A program made the position numbers and the translations under genes. The notes below the pieces were generated by a model, which saw only the letters and a program-made list of their open reading frames with translations, was not told where the DNA came from and did no database searches. Source: Bacteroidales bacterium (GTDB lineage Bacteria > Bacteroidota > Bacteroidia > Bacteroidales > P3). From it: a stretch of 53,862 nucleotides of DNA. The stretch is taken from assembly GCA_017480525.1 (NCBI GenBank), contig JAFVAM010000076.1, forward strand, positions 1 through 53,862, read 5' to 3'. Shown piece after piece: positions 34,357 through 43,434 of this stretch. Each line of letters starts with the position of its first letter. Position 1 is the stretch's first letter.

Positions 34357-35166
34357 CTAATAGAAACAGGTGTCGACGAAATTCTTGATGCGGGGTTTGA
34401 CATACTCCCGTTCCTCCATGAAGGACATGTGGCCCACATTGTCGAGGAGAAGCATCTCGGAGTGGTGGGGGAGCATGCCCTGGGTGACGGCAATCTCGAG
34501 GGGTATGCGGTTGTCGTTCTTGCCATAGACAAAGAGCACGGGAACTTCGAGTTGCTGGAGGACATCGATGCGCGAGGGGCGCGCCATCATGCCCTTCTGC
34601 GCGGCGAGGATGGCTTCGGCACGGGTCTCTATACATTGATCCTGAAGGTCTTTGATATCCTGCGAGAGGGCCATGCGGTTGCCCTCGTAGAAAAGCGAGG
34701 GTACGAAGCCCACGATGTAGGATGCACGGTTGTCGAGTACCTGGTCGCACACCGCCCGGCGATGCTCACACTGTGCGGGGGTGTCGGCCATGGCATGGGA
34801 GTTGACCAGACCCAGGCCACGGAGAGAATATGGATATTTGTCGGCAAACGCCAAAGCGACGTAGCCGCCCATGGAGTGGCCCACGAGGACGCACTGGTCG
34901 ACACCGGCCTCGTCGAGGACTGCCTTGACGACACGTGCCATGAAATCCATGGAATGCACCTCGCAGAAAGTCTCAGTCTGCCCATGGCCGGGAAGGTCGA
35001 TGGTGATGACGCGGAAGTCGTGCATATAGGTCAGCACGTATGAACTCCAGACATCGAGACTCTGGAGATACCCGTGGAGGAGCACGAGGGTCTTGGTGTT
35101 GCCGCGGCCTTCGTCGCGGTAGTGGACATTGCGTCCGTCGACTTTGAGAATACGATGTTGTTCCAT
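34357..35166 (-). CDS. Alpha/beta hydrolase
   Basis: This 269-residue cytoplasmic hydrolase has the oxyanion motif LLHGYLQS, IDLPGHGQT, the nucleophile elbow VGHSMGGY (Ser near residue 97), and the acid/histidine pair in FVYGKNDNRIP and LDNVGHMSFME. No signal peptide is seen. The substrate cannot be predicted. The spacer from 35167 to 35263 shows no strong signal. Confidence 0.9.
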   Translation of the reverse strand: MEQHRILKVDGRNVHYRDEGRGNTKTLVLLHGYLQSLDVWSSYVLTYMHDFRVITIDLPGHGQTETFCEVHSMDFMARVVKAVLDEAGVDQCVLVGHSMGGYVALAFADKYPYSLRGLGLVNSHAMADTPAQCEHRRAVCDQVLDNRASYIVGFVPSLFYEGNRMALSQDIKDLQDQCIETRAEAILAAQKGMMARPSRIDVLQQLEVPVLFVYGKNDNRIPLEIAVTQGMLPHHSEMLLLDNVGHMSFMEEREYVKPRIKNFVDTCFY

Positions 35167-35263
35167 ATTGCTGTGGTTGGATGGTGTTTCTTTTTTTCAG
35201 GCTTCTTTCTTTTTCGGCTTTCTCCGGGCCGCATGGCATCGGGCATACACGGGGTGCCCCCTC

Positions 35264-38032
35264 CTACTGCTGCTCGCGGAAGCGCACGGCCACGGCAGAC
35301 TTGCCCTTGGCCCTGACGTTGACGTTGCCGTAGGCAGAGACAATGATGCGCGAAGCTTCGATGCCGCGGCCTTCCATGAACTCACGAATCTGGCGTCCTC
35401 GGTCGAGAGAGATATTGTAGGCCAGCTTGTCGTCGCGACCGGCCACATCGATGCAGAATTCCACCACGCTGCCGGGCTGGTTGGAGAGGAAGCGCGCCAA
35501 CTGTTCGAGCTGCACTTCGGCCACGGGGGTGAGAAGGTCGTCGGAACCCGCGAAGTCGACTGCATAGAGCGGCACCGGGGCGTCGGACTTTACCAGGACG
35601 GGGAATGTGTAGCCTTTGAGACGCTGCTTGGTCGTGGCACCGGGCTTCACCATGATGGCAGGGACAAAAGAGAGTCCGGCATCGCCCATGATGGTGTAGG
35701 TCTTCCCCTTATGGATGTTGACCGTCAGGGTGTTGCTCTCGCCGGAGCAGTCGACCACCTGGACGATGGACTGCTGGTCCATGTCGGCCACGCGGACACG
35801 CAGCAGGGCGCTCTCCATGCCGAGGATGTCGATGGTGTAGGGTTCGTAGGAGTTGGAAGCGTCGTGCGTGGTGGGGAAACTATAGGCGGCATAGGCTCCC
35901 AACGAGGAGTTGACGGAATAGTAGATGCGTTTCTCGTCGGGGCTGAAGCTGATGGTAGCCTCGGCGTAGCCGGAGTTGATCTCCTTGCCGATATTCTTGG
36001 GGGTGGACCACGAGGTCCAGTCCTGTGGGTCGGTACGGGTGGACATATAGATGTCGCCATAGCCCAGACCTCCGCGGCCGTCGGAGATGAAATAGAGTGT
36101 TTTGAGGTTGCGGCTAAGGATGGGGCTGCGTTCGCAGTAGGGAGTGTTGATGGTGGGTCCGAGGTTGACAGGGGTACCCCATGTGTTGTTATTATAAGGA
36201 ATAAAATAGAGGTCGGTGGCCATGGCCGTGTCGCCATGGAAGTAGGCGCCGGAACCCTGGAGGTTGAAGCCGTTGGGGCGGTCGGAAGCCAGCAGGAGGC
36301 CACTGCCGTCGGGGAGCATGTAGGCATCAGTCTCTATATAGTCGGTGTTGACGGGATAGGGAAGGTTGTCGGTGATGCGCCAGTTCTCGCCATCGCGCTC
36401 GGCGATGAGGATATTGCCGTCGGTGCCGAAGAGCATGTGGTTTCCGTCGCCGAAAAATCCGAAAAGGGTGATGGCATCCGTGTTGACCACAGAGCTGAAA
36501 GTCACTTCGCCTGCCGGACGCCACTGACCTCCTTCCTTGACGGCAAAGCAGATGCGCCGGCTGGCACCCGCCGCACGGGTGAAGTAGAGGCGGCCGTCGG
36601 CAGCGTTGACGCAGGGGTTCATGACATGGTAGGTGGCAGAGAGTTCCTTCGTGGTATGGCGTCCGGTGGCGGGAGCCGCAAGCACCCGCTGCAACTCGGC
36701 ATATTCGTTTTTGCAGACATTGTCGAAGCAGATGTCGAAGCGGCGCACTCGGTCGAGGGCGGCGGAATAGTTGCGAGTGGCGACCATCACCTGTATCATG
36801 CGCTGCAGGGGTACGATGGAGATACGCTTACCCGTGAGCTGACGCACATAGCCTGCATAGCGGTTATACTCCACTTCGAGAAAATCCTCCATGAGGTTGA
36901 TACGGTCGATAATCTTGGCCGACTCGAGGTCGTTCTCGATGGCGCGTCGCAGGGGGTAGTCGGGGTTTTCGCGGTCGAAACGGCGTATGGGGTCGCCGTT
37001 GCCCTCGGCGGCATGCCAAGAATAATAGATGTTGTAGACATCGTTGTAGGCGGGGTCGAAGGAGAAGTTCTTGAGGTAGAAACGCGCTGCCGCCAAATCC
37101 TGCTGCGTGGACAGGAGGGCGCGCACCTCGGCCAGGGCCTTGTCGGCCAGAGAGATGTCGGGATAGTTCTTGGCGAAGAGGGCGAAATCCATGGGTGTCT
37201 TGCACTTGGCGTAGGTCACCTCGAGGAGTTTGTCCAACCGGTCGCGGGCCTGCTGGCTTTCGTCACTGGAAGGGTAGCGGTCGAGGAAGTCCATGTAGGC
37301 CTGCACATCGTTGCGCTTGCTGGCCACGGCGAAGGCCATGCGGCTCTTCTGCTTCTCGGCGGCACGCTGCACCGAGGGGCTTAGCGGATAGCGCGACGCC
37401 ACGGCGTCGGCCTGCTCTTCATTGGTCACTCCTTCGAAGAGACCGGGAGCCAGACGGGCGATGCGCTGTTCCATCTGCTCGGCCTCGCTGGTGCCAGGGT
37501 AGATGTCGATGAAATGGTGGTAGGCATCGATGGTACCCTTGCGGAGGCATTCGTCGTAGACCTGGCTGATGCGGCGTTGGCGCAGCAGACGCACCAAGTC
37601 CATGTCAATGCCGAAGGCGTCGAGGTAGGTGTCGAGTTCCACGGCCGACAAGTCGGTGCGGACCTCGAGGGTGTTGTAGGCGGCGTCGATGATGGCCTGC
37701 TTGGTCTGCCGGATGGAGGTCAGGGTAATACCAAGACGCACCAGCCGGGACAGCTCGCCGGTATGGTCGTTCTCAATGAGATTGATGTGGCACGCCTCGG
37801 CCCGCTGGATATACTTCATGGCCATGGGCAGGTTGCGCATGGGATGGGAGTTGTCGAAATAGAACAGCGCCAGGTTGTAGAGTGCCTCCACGTTGTCGGG
37901 CGACTTCGAGTAGGCCTTGTTCAATTTGGAGAAGCGCCCCTGATAGTCGCTGAGGGAGTCGAGCAAATCGGACTGGGCCATGGCGGCGGTGGCCATGACG
38001 CAGCATCCCAATATCAACAATATCTTTTTCAT
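35264..38032 (-). CDS. PorE-like envelope protein: TPR, PD40 beta-propeller, OmpA domain
   Basis: This 922-residue exported protein has a signal peptide (MKKILLILGCCVMATAAMA), a helical TPR-like half to about residue 430, and a PD40/WD40-like propeller at about 450-720 (MNPCVNAADGRLYFTRAAGA; CERSPILSRNLKTLYFISDG; SFSPDEKRIYYSVN). A small beta domain and a C-terminal OmpA peptidoglycan-binding domain (VAEVQLEQLARFLSNQPGSV, SLDRGRQIREFMEGRGI, VSAYGN) follow. The order matches PorE, which anchors the type IX secretion machine to peptidoglycan, though this protein is longer and its N-terminal half is bigger. Presence of T9SS substrates in the window fits. It probably shares an operon with the secreted protein eight bases upstream. 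Confidence 0.72.
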   Translation of the reverse strand: MKKILLILGCCVMATAAMAQSDLLDSLSDYQGRFSKLNKAYSKSPDNVEALYNLALFYFDNSHPMRNLPMAMKYIQRAEACHINLIENDHTGELSRLVRLGITLTSIRQTKQAIIDAAYNTLEVRTDLSAVELDTYLDAFGIDMDLVRLLRQRRISQVYDECLRKGTIDAYHHFIDIYPGTSEAEQMEQRIARLAPGLFEGVTNEEQADAVASRYPLSPSVQRAAEKQKSRMAFAVASKRNDVQAYMDFLDRYPSSDESQQARDRLDKLLEVTYAKCKTPMDFALFAKNYPDISLADKALAEVRALLSTQQDLAAARFYLKNFSFDPAYNDVYNIYYSWHAAEGNGDPIRRFDRENPDYPLRRAIENDLESAKIIDRINLMEDFLEVEYNRYAGYVRQLTGKRISIVPLQRMIQVMVATRNYSAALDRVRRFDICFDNVCKNEYAELQRVLAAPATGRHTTKELSATYHVMNPCVNAADGRLYFTRAAGASRRICFAVKEGGQWRPAGEVTFSSVVNTDAITLFGFFGDGNHMLFGTDGNILIAERDGENWRITDNLPYPVNTDYIETDAYMLPDGSGLLLASDRPNGFNLQGSGAYFHGDTAMATDLYFIPYNNNTWGTPVNLGPTINTPYCERSPILSRNLKTLYFISDGRGGLGYGDIYMSTRTDPQDWTSWSTPKNIGKEINSGYAEATISFSPDEKRIYYSVNSSLGAYAAYSFPTTHDASNSYEPYTIDILGMESALLRVRVADMDQQSIVQVVDCSGESNTLTVNIHKGKTYTIMGDAGLSFVPAIMVKPGATTKQRLKGYTFPVLVKSDAPVPLYAVDFAGSDDLLTPVAEVQLEQLARFLSNQPGSVVEFCIDVAGRDDKLAYNISLDRGRQIREFMEGRGIEASRIIVSAYGNVNVRAKGKSAVAVRFREQQ

Positions 38033-38040
38033 CGTTTCTG

Positions 38041-38571
38041 CTACTTGATGGAACTCAGAATATCCTTGAATTCAAAATCCATTTCCTCGAAAGTGTCCTT
38101 GGTGGTTTCGAGGCGGAACTCGACAGTGGCACCGCGGTCCTTGAAATAGGTCATGTAGAACTGGTAGTCCTTCTGGTCGGCAGGGTTGGTATAGGTGCCC
38201 ATATATCCGAGGCCACCCTTCGAGGGCAGTCCGTCGCCTTTGGAGTATTCGTTGATGGACTGGAAAGGCTGTACCTCATAGCGTTCGTAGGCCAACTCAT
38301 AGATGTCGCCGCTATAGTTCTTGTTCACATATATGCGGAGGAAAGGCAGCACGGTGTCGCCTTCGGTGTCGGTCAGCACATGGCCGGTGTAGCAATAGAG
38401 ATATACGTCGCCCCCTTCGGGGAGTTCGAAGGAACGGAGGTAGCGCCAGTCCTCGTTGTTGAGGCGGTAGGTGACACCGGTACCGGGGATGGTGAGCTGT
38501 GCCGAAGCCAGGCTGCCCACCAGAAGGAGCGCCGCGAGGAGGAATTGGTTCTTCTTGTTTCTATGTTTCAT
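38041..38571 (-). CDS. Secreted protein of unknown function
   Basis: This 176-residue protein has a signal peptide (MKHRNKKNQFLLAALLLVGS up to ASA) and a mature beta-rich region (VTYRLNNEDWRYLRSFELPE, then YLYCYTGH and LRIYVNKNYSGDIYELAYER). No family was recognised. It overlaps the end of the glycosyltransferase gene by four bases and precedes the PorE-like gene by eight, so all three are probably one transcript. Confidence 0.75.
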   Translation of the reverse strand: MKHRNKKNQFLLAALLLVGSLASAQLTIPGTGVTYRLNNEDWRYLRSFELPEGGDVYLYCYTGHVLTDTEGDTVLPFLRIYVNKNYSGDIYELAYERYEVQPFQSINEYSKGDGLPSKGGLGYMGTYTNPADQKDYQFYMTYFKDRGATVEFRLETTKDTFEEMDFEFKDILSSIK

Positions 38572-39764
38572 CTGTTAATCCTTTCGTTGTAAAAATCCAT
38601 CAGCTGGTCGGCGAGCCTGCCTTCGTTGTACCGCTCGGCGATGAGTTTCTCCGCCGCGTGACCCACGCGGGAGCAGAATTCATCGTCGTCGAGACAGCGT
38701 TTTATCTGCGCTGCAAACTCGTCGGGAGTGTTGGCAATGAGTATGTTCTCTCCGTCAGTGTAGTCGATGCCCTGTGCCCCGACGGTGGTGGTGACTACAG
38801 TCTTGCCCACCGACATGGCCTCGATGATTTTCACCCTTATGCCGCTGCCACTGAGGAGGGGTACGACGTTGATTTTCTTGCTGCCGATGAAGTACATGGC
38901 ATCGGGTACCTCGCCCACCACCGTGACACCCTCTATCTGCGCCTTCATCCAGCGTTCGGGCATCTTGCGGCCGGCGAGGTAGAGTTTGGCCTGCGGCACC
39001 TCGCGGTGCACCACGGGCCACACATCTTCGAGCAGCCAGCGGATGCTCTCTTGATTGGGCAGCCAGTCCATGGCGCCGATATGGAAGAGCGAGTTCTCTT
39101 CAGCCTGCACCTGGGGTATCTCCTCCGGCTCCACACCGAAAGGGATGACCGTCATGGGCTTGCGGCATCCGTTCTGGCGGAAATAGTCGGCATCGTTGCG
39201 GGTGATACAGACAATGCCGTCATAGTCGTTGACATGTTCCAGTTCATAGACCCGGAGCGTCAGGGAGAGATGTTTGAGATACCAACGTTTGAGGGGGTTG
39301 GAGCAACTCTGGGCCACACGTCGCCAGATGAGGTGTTCCACATTGTGGGCGCGGAGCATCACCACGGCCTTGGAGTGCTTGCGGATGAGCGGTACATAGG
39401 GTGTAAGGAAGATGCTCTCCACATGCACCACGTCGAACTCCTCAACGGAGAGAATTTCGCGGAGCTTGGCGGCGAAGGCGTCATTGATGTAGCGCTTGAC
39501 GTGGTAGGATTCTCCGCAGAGCATGGCCATCAACGCCGGAAGGGGTTTCACGGCGAGGTCCACATAGACGTTCTCCAACCCTGTGCGGCTGCGATAGTGG
39601 TCGTCCACCTGCCCGGCCCTGACGGGGTGCTTGTCGGTCTCCACAGTCAACACCTTCACCTCGCAACCCTTGGACAGCAGACCCCGAGTGATGCTGTTCA
39701 TGGCCATGGTGCCGCCGTCGACGGGCGGATAGGGCGGTTTGTTGCAGAGCTGGAGCACCTTCAT
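38568..39764 (-). CDS. Glycosyltransferase, GT4-type
   Basis: This 398-residue GT-B protein has an N-terminal half starting MKVLQLCNKPPYPPVDGGTM with VVHVESIFLTPYVP and MLRAHNVEHLIW. Its C-terminal half has FHIGAMDWLPNQESIRWLLE and the donor-site motif PLLSGSGIRVKIIEAMSVGK. It should transfer a sugar from a nucleotide sugar, probably for surface glycans. The start at 39764 begins at the first beta strand. Confidence 0.88.
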   Translation of the reverse strand: MKVLQLCNKPPYPPVDGGTMAMNSITRGLLSKGCEVKVLTVETDKHPVRAGQVDDHYRSRTGLENVYVDLAVKPLPALMAMLCGESYHVKRYINDAFAAKLREILSVEEFDVVHVESIFLTPYVPLIRKHSKAVVMLRAHNVEHLIWRRVAQSCSNPLKRWYLKHLSLTLRVYELEHVNDYDGIVCITRNDADYFRQNGCRKPMTVIPFGVEPEEIPQVQAEENSLFHIGAMDWLPNQESIRWLLEDVWPVVHREVPQAKLYLAGRKMPERWMKAQIEGVTVVGEVPDAMYFIGSKKINVVPLLSGSGIRVKIIEAMSVGKTVVTTTVGAQGIDYTDGENILIANTPDEFAAQIKRCLDDDEFCSRVGHAAEKLIAERYNEGRLADQLMDFYNERINR

Positions 39765-39814
39765 ATCCTTCAACAACGCGACATTGTACTTTTTATTGCG
39801 CTCGCGTATATTTT

Positions 39815-40798
39815 TTATTCTTCGGGCAATGCCTTAAAACCCTTGCCGAGAATTTCGGAACTCTCCATAATGTTGACGAAGGCGTTGGGGTCGATGCGGC
39901 GGATGCTGGAGCGGAGCTTCACCATGTCGGCACGGTCGAGGGTCACATAAATCATCTGGCGTTCAGCACCCTGGAAAAGGCCCTTACCCGAAAGGTAGGT
40001 GCCGCCGCGCTTGAGGTCGTTGATGATATAGTCCCGCACTGCCTCCATCTCGTCGGTGACGATGAACATGGTCTTGTAACTCTTCATGCCATCCACCACG
40101 AGGTCGATAATCTTGCCCTCGATGAAGATGATGACGAGCGAGTAAATGGGCAGGCGTATTTCGCCGAAGGCCACGAAGGTTGTCAGCGTGATGCATCCGT
40201 CGACAATCATCACGAGGGTGCCGAGGGAAATCTTGGTGTATTTGTGGATAATCATGGAGATGATGTCCGAGCCGCCGCTGGTGGCACCGCTGCGGAAGAT
40301 GAGGCCGATGGCCACACCGTAGATGATGCCGGAGACCAGCGTGTTGAGCACATAGTCGGGGACAAAGCAGCGCAGCGTCGCGCCCTGCACCAGTTCCTGT
40401 CCGGGGATAACCACCAGGTCGGCGACGCGCCCGTTGTAGACGGCGTCCACGATACCGTTATGAATCACAGGGTCATAGCCCCAGATAACCTTCTCCATAA
40501 GGAGGGTGAAAAGGTTCATACAGATAATGGAGACGATGGTCTTCACACCAAAACGCGGGCCGAGGACAACAAAGCCGATGATGAGCAGCGGAATTTCCAT
40601 GCAGAGGTTGTAGTAGGTGATGCCCCAAGGATGCAGGGCGTTGAAAACGTTGGAGAGACCGAAGGTGCCGCCGGGGGCAAGGTTGTAGGGGTTGACGAAC
40701 ATGACGTCGGCAATGGCGAAGAGAGCGCTGCCAACAATGATGAGCGCATAAGCCATCACCTCCTTTTTCCAGTTCACAGAGTTTTTGATATTTGTCAT
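39815..40798 (-). CDS. YitT-family membrane protein (DUF161 + DUF2179)
   Basis: This 327-residue protein has five or six membrane helices. YitT features are ALFAIADVMFVNPYNLAPGG, GLIFRSGATSGGSDIISMII and EGKIIDLVVDGMKSYK. A C-terminal DUF2179 domain follows from about residue 235 (YKTMFIVTDEMEAVRDYIIN; GAERQMIYVTLDRADMVKLR). The transported substrate is not known. Its promoter is TATCTTTG at 40852-40859. Confidence 0.92.
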   Translation of the reverse strand: MTNIKNSVNWKKEVMAYALIIVGSALFAIADVMFVNPYNLAPGGTFGLSNVFNALHPWGITYYNLCMEIPLLIIGFVVLGPRFGVKTIVSIICMNLFTLLMEKVIWGYDPVIHNGIVDAVYNGRVADLVVIPGQELVQGATLRCFVPDYVLNTLVSGIIYGVAIGLIFRSGATSGGSDIISMIIHKYTKISLGTLVMIVDGCITLTTFVAFGEIRLPIYSLVIIFIEGKIIDLVVDGMKSYKTMFIVTDEMEAVRDYIINDLKRGGTYLSGKGLFQGAERQMIYVTLDRADMVKLRSSIRRIDPNAFVNIMESSEILGKGFKALPEE

Positions 40799-40851
40799 AA
40801 GTACTTTATTATTAGTAATTAATCCTGTTTTTTCACAAATATATTAATTTG

Positions 40852-40859
40852 CAAAGATA
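40852..40859 (-). promoter_or_regulatory. -7 element of the YitT gene
   Basis: The minus strand reads TATTCGTATCTTTGCAAA; predicted start is about 40845, giving a 47-base leader. Confidence 0.6.
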
Positions 40860-40955
40860 CGAATAAAATTAAATTGGTTGCTGAAAAATTGAGCCTTGAG
40901 GAGTGAAAAAGAGAAAACGGAGCGCAGCGACCATGCCACGTTCCGTTTTTTGCGG

Positions 40956-41028
40956 AGCGACAAACGGGGCTCGAACCCGCGACCTGCGGCTTGGGAAGCC
41001 GCCGCTCTACCAACTGAGCTATTGTCGC
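40956..41028 (-). tRNA. tRNA-Gly (anticodon CCC)
   Basis: The minus strand gives a full cloverleaf. The acceptor GCGACAA pairs with TTGTCGC (interrupted only by the body), the D arm is TAGCTCAGTTGGTAGAGC, the anticodon loop TTCCCAA gives CCC, and the T loop is TTCGAGC. It lies 62 bases after the Bax-inhibitor gene; no separate consensus promoter was found. Confidence 0.95.
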
Positions 41029-41090
41029 ATCAAAGCACACATAAAAACGGCGACATTTTCGTTTTATTGTGTACTGAAGAAAAATTTTTT

Positions 41091-41786
41091 TCAATCCCTT
41101 CTTCCGAGCAGACTCAGCAAACGGATGAAGAGGTTGATGACGTCGAGGTAAATATCCAAGGCCGAGTCGATAGCATTGTCGAGCGTTTTGGGATAGGCCT
41201 GCGACTTGGCAACGTCGTAGCCGATATATCCGGAGAAGAGGATGACGAAAATCCAGTCGAAAAGAGCGCCGCGATAGCCGAACAGGAAGGTGGCCACCAC
41301 CTCGGCAAGAATGCCTGCGAAAAGGCCGAAAAAAAGCGTGCGGCCCAGACCGAGGAAAAACTGCGGCCTGACGATGGCCAGCAGTGCCATGGTGGCGATC
41401 ACCATGGCTGTGAGAAGCATAGCCTTGATGACGATATCCGCAGGAAGTCCCGGAACAATGAGCGCCAGCATGACACCTATGGGCAGGACCACGAGGTTGT
41501 AGCCCAGAAACGACACAGCGGGATTCGACGACCTGGCAGCAAGCATAACGCCGAGAAGGGTAGGCACAATATAGCCTATGAGCAGCATCCAGGAACTCAT
41601 GCCACTGAGTGCAGTCATCAGCGGCTCGGCGAAGTAGTAGACAATCACCGCGTTGAGCAGCAGTCCATAGACAAGCATACCCGTGAGGACAAGGTTGAAC
41701 GACCTCGCCGAAAGGCGGTCGGCCTCGCAGCTCTGCAACCGCAACTGCTTGCGGTTCTCAAACGTTTCTGCAAACGATGTCTCCAT
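41091..41786 (-). CDS. Bax inhibitor-1 family membrane protein
   Basis: This 231-residue protein has seven membrane helices after a 30-residue hydrophilic N-terminus. Family features are ARSFNLVLTGMLVYGLLLNA, SNPAVSFLGYNLVVLPIG and the C-terminal GYIGYDVAKSQAY followed by ALDIYLDVINLFIRLLSLLG. Bacterial members (YccA/YbhL-like) form calcium-leak channels or modulate FtsH. It follows purM by 16 bases, across a spacer containing CAATTCTCAATTTTCAC. Confidence 0.92.
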   Translation of the reverse strand: METSFAETFENRKQLRLQSCEADRLSARSFNLVLTGMLVYGLLLNAVIVYYFAEPLMTALSGMSSWMLLIGYIVPTLLGVMLAARSSNPAVSFLGYNLVVLPIGVMLALIVPGLPADIVIKAMLLTAMVIATMALLAIVRPQFFLGLGRTLFFGLFAGILAEVVATFLFGYRGALFDWIFVILFSGYIGYDVAKSQAYPKTLDNAIDSALDIYLDVINLFIRLLSLLGRRD

Positions 41787-41802
41787 TTTCAATTCTCAAT
41801 TT

Positions 41803-42981
41803 TCACTTTGCGAAGTACTCGAACTGTCCGTTCTCGCTCTTTACGGTCACCTGTGCACGGTCGGAGGCCTCCACGCGGCCCACGATGCGGGCGTCGACGT
41901 TGAAGCTGCGGGCGATGTCGATGATGCCCCGGGCCGTGGCCTCGTCGGTGTAGAGCTCCATGCGGTGGCCCATGTTGAACACCTTGTACATCTCTTGCCA
42001 ATCGGTCTGGCTCTCCTCGTGGATCATCTTGAAGAGGGGCGGCACGGGAAAGAGGTTGTCTTTGACAACGTGCAGGTTGTCCGCCTCGCCGATGAAATGC
42101 AGCACCTTGGTCTGCGCACCGCCGGAGCAGTGGATCATGCCATCGATTTTGGAGCGGTACTCGTCCAACACCTTGCGGACAATGGGGGCGTAGGTCCTTG
42201 TGGGCGAAAGCACCATGTGGCCTGCGTCGACACCCGCCACCTCGGTGGGGTCGGTGAGCAGCTTCGAGCCGCAGAAGACCACCTCCTCGGACAGGTCGCG
42301 GTCATAGCACATGGGGTAGCGTTCGGCGTAGACATGAGAGAATACATCGTGGCGTGCCGAGGTGAGGCCGTTGCTGCCCATGCCGCCGTTGTAGGCGGTC
42401 TCGTAGGTGGCCTGGCCGAAGGAGGCGAGGCCCACGATGACATTGCCGGCCTTGATACGGGCGTTGTCCACCACATCGGCGCGGCGCATACGTGCCGTCA
42501 CCGTGCTGTCCACGATGATGGTGCGCACGAGGTCGCCCACGTCGGCCGTCTCGCCTCCGGTGAGCACCATGTCGATGCCCATGTCACGCATGGTCTGGCA
42601 GAACTCCTCGGTGCCGTTGATAACCGCCGAGATCACCTCGCCGGGCACCAGCTGCTTGTTCCTCCCAATGGTGGAGGAGAGGAGGATGTGGTCCAAAGCG
42701 CCCACGCAGAGCAGGTCGTCGGTGTTCATCACGATGGCATCCACCGCGATACCCTTCCACACCGAGAGGTCGCCCGTCTCTTTCCAGTACATGTAGGCCA
42801 GGCTGCTCTTGGTGCCTGCGCCGTCGGCATGCATGATGTTGCAATAGTCCTTGTCGCCCCCCAGCAGGTCGGGGATAATCTTGCAGAACGCCTTGGGATA
42901 AAGGCCCTTGTCTATATTCTTGATAGCGTTGTGAACGTCTTCTTTCGTGGCCGAAACACCACGCTGGTTGTATTTATCCAT
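41803..42981 (-). CDS. purM: Phosphoribosylaminoimidazole (AIR) synthase
   Basis: This 392-residue enzyme closes the imidazole ring of purines, converting FGAM and ATP to AIR. The N-terminal AIRS domain has HADGAGTKSSLAYMYW, AVDAIVMNTDDLLCVGALD and MVLTGGETADVGDLV. The C-terminal domain has GNVIVGLASFGQATYE, AGHMVLSPTRTYAPIVRKVL and IDGMIHCSGGAQTKVL. The length suits the Bacteroidales type. It is preceded by a long leader (see 43140-43325), which may control it. Confidence 0.96.
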   Translation of the reverse strand: MDKYNQRGVSATKEDVHNAIKNIDKGLYPKAFCKIIPDLLGGDKDYCNIMHADGAGTKSSLAYMYWKETGDLSVWKGIAVDAIVMNTDDLLCVGALDHILLSSTIGRNKQLVPGEVISAVINGTEEFCQTMRDMGIDMVLTGGETADVGDLVRTIIVDSTVTARMRRADVVDNARIKAGNVIVGLASFGQATYETAYNGGMGSNGLTSARHDVFSHVYAERYPMCYDRDLSEEVVFCGSKLLTDPTEVAGVDAGHMVLSPTRTYAPIVRKVLDEYRSKIDGMIHCSGGAQTKVLHFIGEADNLHVVKDNLFPVPPLFKMIHEESQTDWQEMYKVFNMGHRMELYTDEATARGIIDIARSFNVDARIVGRVEASDRAQVTVKSENGQFEYFAK

Positions 42982-43139
42982 TTTTTTTCAATCCTCTGTT
43001 TTCAACAAAACATTTTTTTTCATCACGGCGACATGCAGTCCGGCGAGCCGGACCCGGGGTTGCCGCTGGTGGCGTCCCTATTGCGGACCACACGGTTGAA
43101 AGTGCCTATACGTGCAATACTCCATACCCGATTTGTTTT

Positions 43140-43325
43140 AAATTATTCCGTCCGCATCCGTTCCGCCACGCTGATTTTCCCGGCAGGAGTCTTTTGGCTC
43201 CGCTCGACGACAGTGGTTTATCTTCTCCTTGCCCCAGCCAGGCACACATCCCTTAAAACCCTGTGCTTCACTCAACAACACAATTTTCATCTGACGAAAC
43301 TGCGATTTATCATCCTGCAAAAATA
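43140..43325 (-). ncRNA. Candidate structured RNA or purM leader
   Basis: The minus strand has a TATTTTTG promoter box at 43318-43325. About 330 gene-free bases separate its predicted start (about 43311) from purM. The first 170 bases can pair as an interrupted rod: GCTG with CAGC, and GGCAAGGAG with CTCCTGCC. An alternative hairpin GGAG-CCAAAAGA-CTCC is also possible. Nearer purM, GTCCGG-CTCG-CCGGAC and TGTTTT-GTTG-AAAACA hairpins are seen. It may be a separate small RNA or a cis-acting leader. No known riboswitch consensus was recognised. Confidence 0.35.
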
Positions 43326-43434
43326 CAAAAACTTTCCAAAACGGAGAAGTTTTTTTTGCATCGCTGTTGTAAGATTCGGAGTGGCGTCTACGTCTATTGG
43401 ATAAAATTGAAAACAAACAAAAAAACGCAACGAC

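Noticed and set aside
43021..43075. Terminator hairpin GTCCGG-CTCG-CCGGAC before purM
   Set aside because: It is followed by A-rich, not T-rich, sequence on the transcript strand, so it is kept only as a leader hairpin.
43138..43416. 92-codon open frame on the minus strand
   Set aside because: It spans a promoter box, starts upstream of the predicted transcript and has low-complexity, unfamilial sequence; a structured RNA explains the region better.
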